64,000 nucleotides of DNA, taken from contig JACEFZ010014639.1 in the NCBI GenBank assembly GCA_014155875.1, positions 12,501 through 76,500 of the forward strand, written 5' to 3'. This stretch comes from Cepaea nemoralis (lineage: Eukaryota; Mollusca; Gastropoda; Stylommatophora; Helicidae). Positions 63,337 to 64,000 of this stretch are shown piece after piece. Each line of letters opens with the position of its first letter. Positions within the stretch are counted from its first letter, which is position 1. Below the pieces are notes generated by a model, which saw only the letters and a list, made by a program, of their open reading frames with translations, did not search any database and was not told the origin of the DNA. The position numbers were made by a program, and so were the translations under genes.

Positions 63337-63460
63337 ACAAAAGACAGACAAGAAGAGAGAATAATAGTCTTCTGAAGCCAATCGATGGCGGTAGTAAACG
63401 TCACGTGACCAGCTGTTTGGGAATATTGTATGGAATTATTACCAAGCGTTTGGTAATAAA

Positions 63461-63730
63461 GTCTCCCTTGATTTATTTATCTTTCATTTTATTTAATTTT
63501 AATACTATTAAAATGAAAGATAAATAAATTCACACGTATGAATGTGATGATTAAAATTAAATGAAAGATAAATAAGGGAGAGTTTATTCGCAGGGCCCTG
63601 CGAATAGACGCTTTGTTTATTCGCAGGGCCCTACACCGGGAATAATCACGTGACCAGCACATAGGCCCCTGCGAATAGACGCTTTCTTTATTCGATTTTT
63701 GACTGACTGCTTTCGACTGACTGGCCTCAT
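63461..63730. repeat. Palindrome-rich segment
   Basis: The arms 63463-63502 and 63551-63581 are inverted (TCTCCCTT..ATTTATCTTTCAT / ATGAAAGATAAATAAGGGAGA). A perfect 22-bp palindrome spans 63585-63606, centred on CAGGGCCCTG. Its half, 'TTTATTCGCAGGGCCCT', recurs at 63618, and 'CCCCTGCGAATAGACGCTTT' at 63666. Probably the core of another foldback element. Confidence 0.8.
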
Positions 63731-64000
63731 GAATTAACAAATAAACAAGGAAATGCTACGCATATAAAGTGCAGGAAAACCTGGTATATGTGAAGCGGGT
63801 TGAAAAGAGAGAAGAGAGAGAGATAGATAATGAAGATAGTGTGCGAGACAGAGATATGAGAAAGATGTGTTGAAAGACATAAAAAAGTGATAAAGACAAG
63901 AAAGAGAGAGAGGGGGAGGGAGATAGAGAAGAAGAGAGAGAGAGATGTCTGTATGCCTCTCTATATGTCCGCCTGTCTGTATGCCTGCCTACCTGCCTAC
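63731..64000. other. GA-rich end of window
   Basis: Imperfect (GAGA)n at 63805-63945, then (TGCC/TACC) units to the window edge. No gene recognised. Confidence 0.5.

Larger units (their letters stand above)
62687..63460. mobile_element. Non-autonomous element with ~57-bp inverted repeats
   Basis: 'ATTATTACCAAACGTTTGG' at 62690 onward and its inverse near 63437-63458 belong to inverted copies of 57-60 bp (about 87% alike). They also share 'GGAATTAT' and 'GACCAGC..TTTGGGAAT'. Each arm contains ACCAAACGTTTGGT or ACCAAGCGTTTGGT, a 14-bp palindrome. No coding capacity; ~770 bp. Confidence 0.65.

Overview
This is repeat-dense animal nuclear DNA. GT-AG introns, a metazoan splicing-factor gene, many non-LTR retrotransposons, tRNA-derived SINEs, mariner and Helitron remnants and very abundant micro- and minisatellites show it. 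No bacterial operon, rRNA or functional tRNA gene was seen. A mollusc or other lophotrochozoan is my inference from the transposon mix; it is not proven.

The one recognised host gene is a minus-strand homologue of NSRP1 (nuclear speckle splicing regulatory protein 1, CCDC55). Seven coding exons run from 62545 down to 38324 over about 24 kb. All six exon-exon junctions keep reading phase, and the joined length (about 570 codons) is close to vertebrate NSRP1. The short first coding exon was not found. The last exon holds an RS-rich domain and one apparent single-base deletion that separates it from the conserved C-terminus.

1-13.9 kb: minisatellites (22, 32, 65, 30 and 28 bp units), microsatellites, SINEs and LINE tails, including a SINE nested in an RTE-type LINE with a 7-bp target duplication. 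13.9-18.3 kb: a 47-bp minisatellite split by a nearly complete 3.86-kb I-superclade LINE (endonuclease, reverse transcriptase and RNase H in one ORF, broken by two 1-bp insertions). 18.3-29 kb: SINEs, minisatellites and a decayed R2/NeSL-like reverse transcriptase. 29.1-38.1 kb: LINE fragments, an internally deleted mariner inside matching inverted repeats 3.1 kb apart, an RTE reverse transcriptase, and a foldback MITE also present at 11.66 kb in the opposite orientation. 38.1-62.5 kb: NSRP1, whose introns carry a 2.9-kb array of a 34-bp repeat, a 40-bp array, Helitron-like ends with (GACA)n, C-rich CCCACACA blocks and many SINE and LINE copies. 62.6-64 kb: a non-autonomous element with inverted repeats, a poly-C tract and a palindrome-rich segment.

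Family names used here (my labels): S1-S6, tRNA-derived SINE families; I-alpha, the 14.25-kb LINE and its truncated copies; I-beta, a second RNase H LINE family; RTE-alpha to RTE-epsilon, RTE-type LINEs told apart by their 3' ends; ZF-LINE, a LINE ending in a C2H2 finger.
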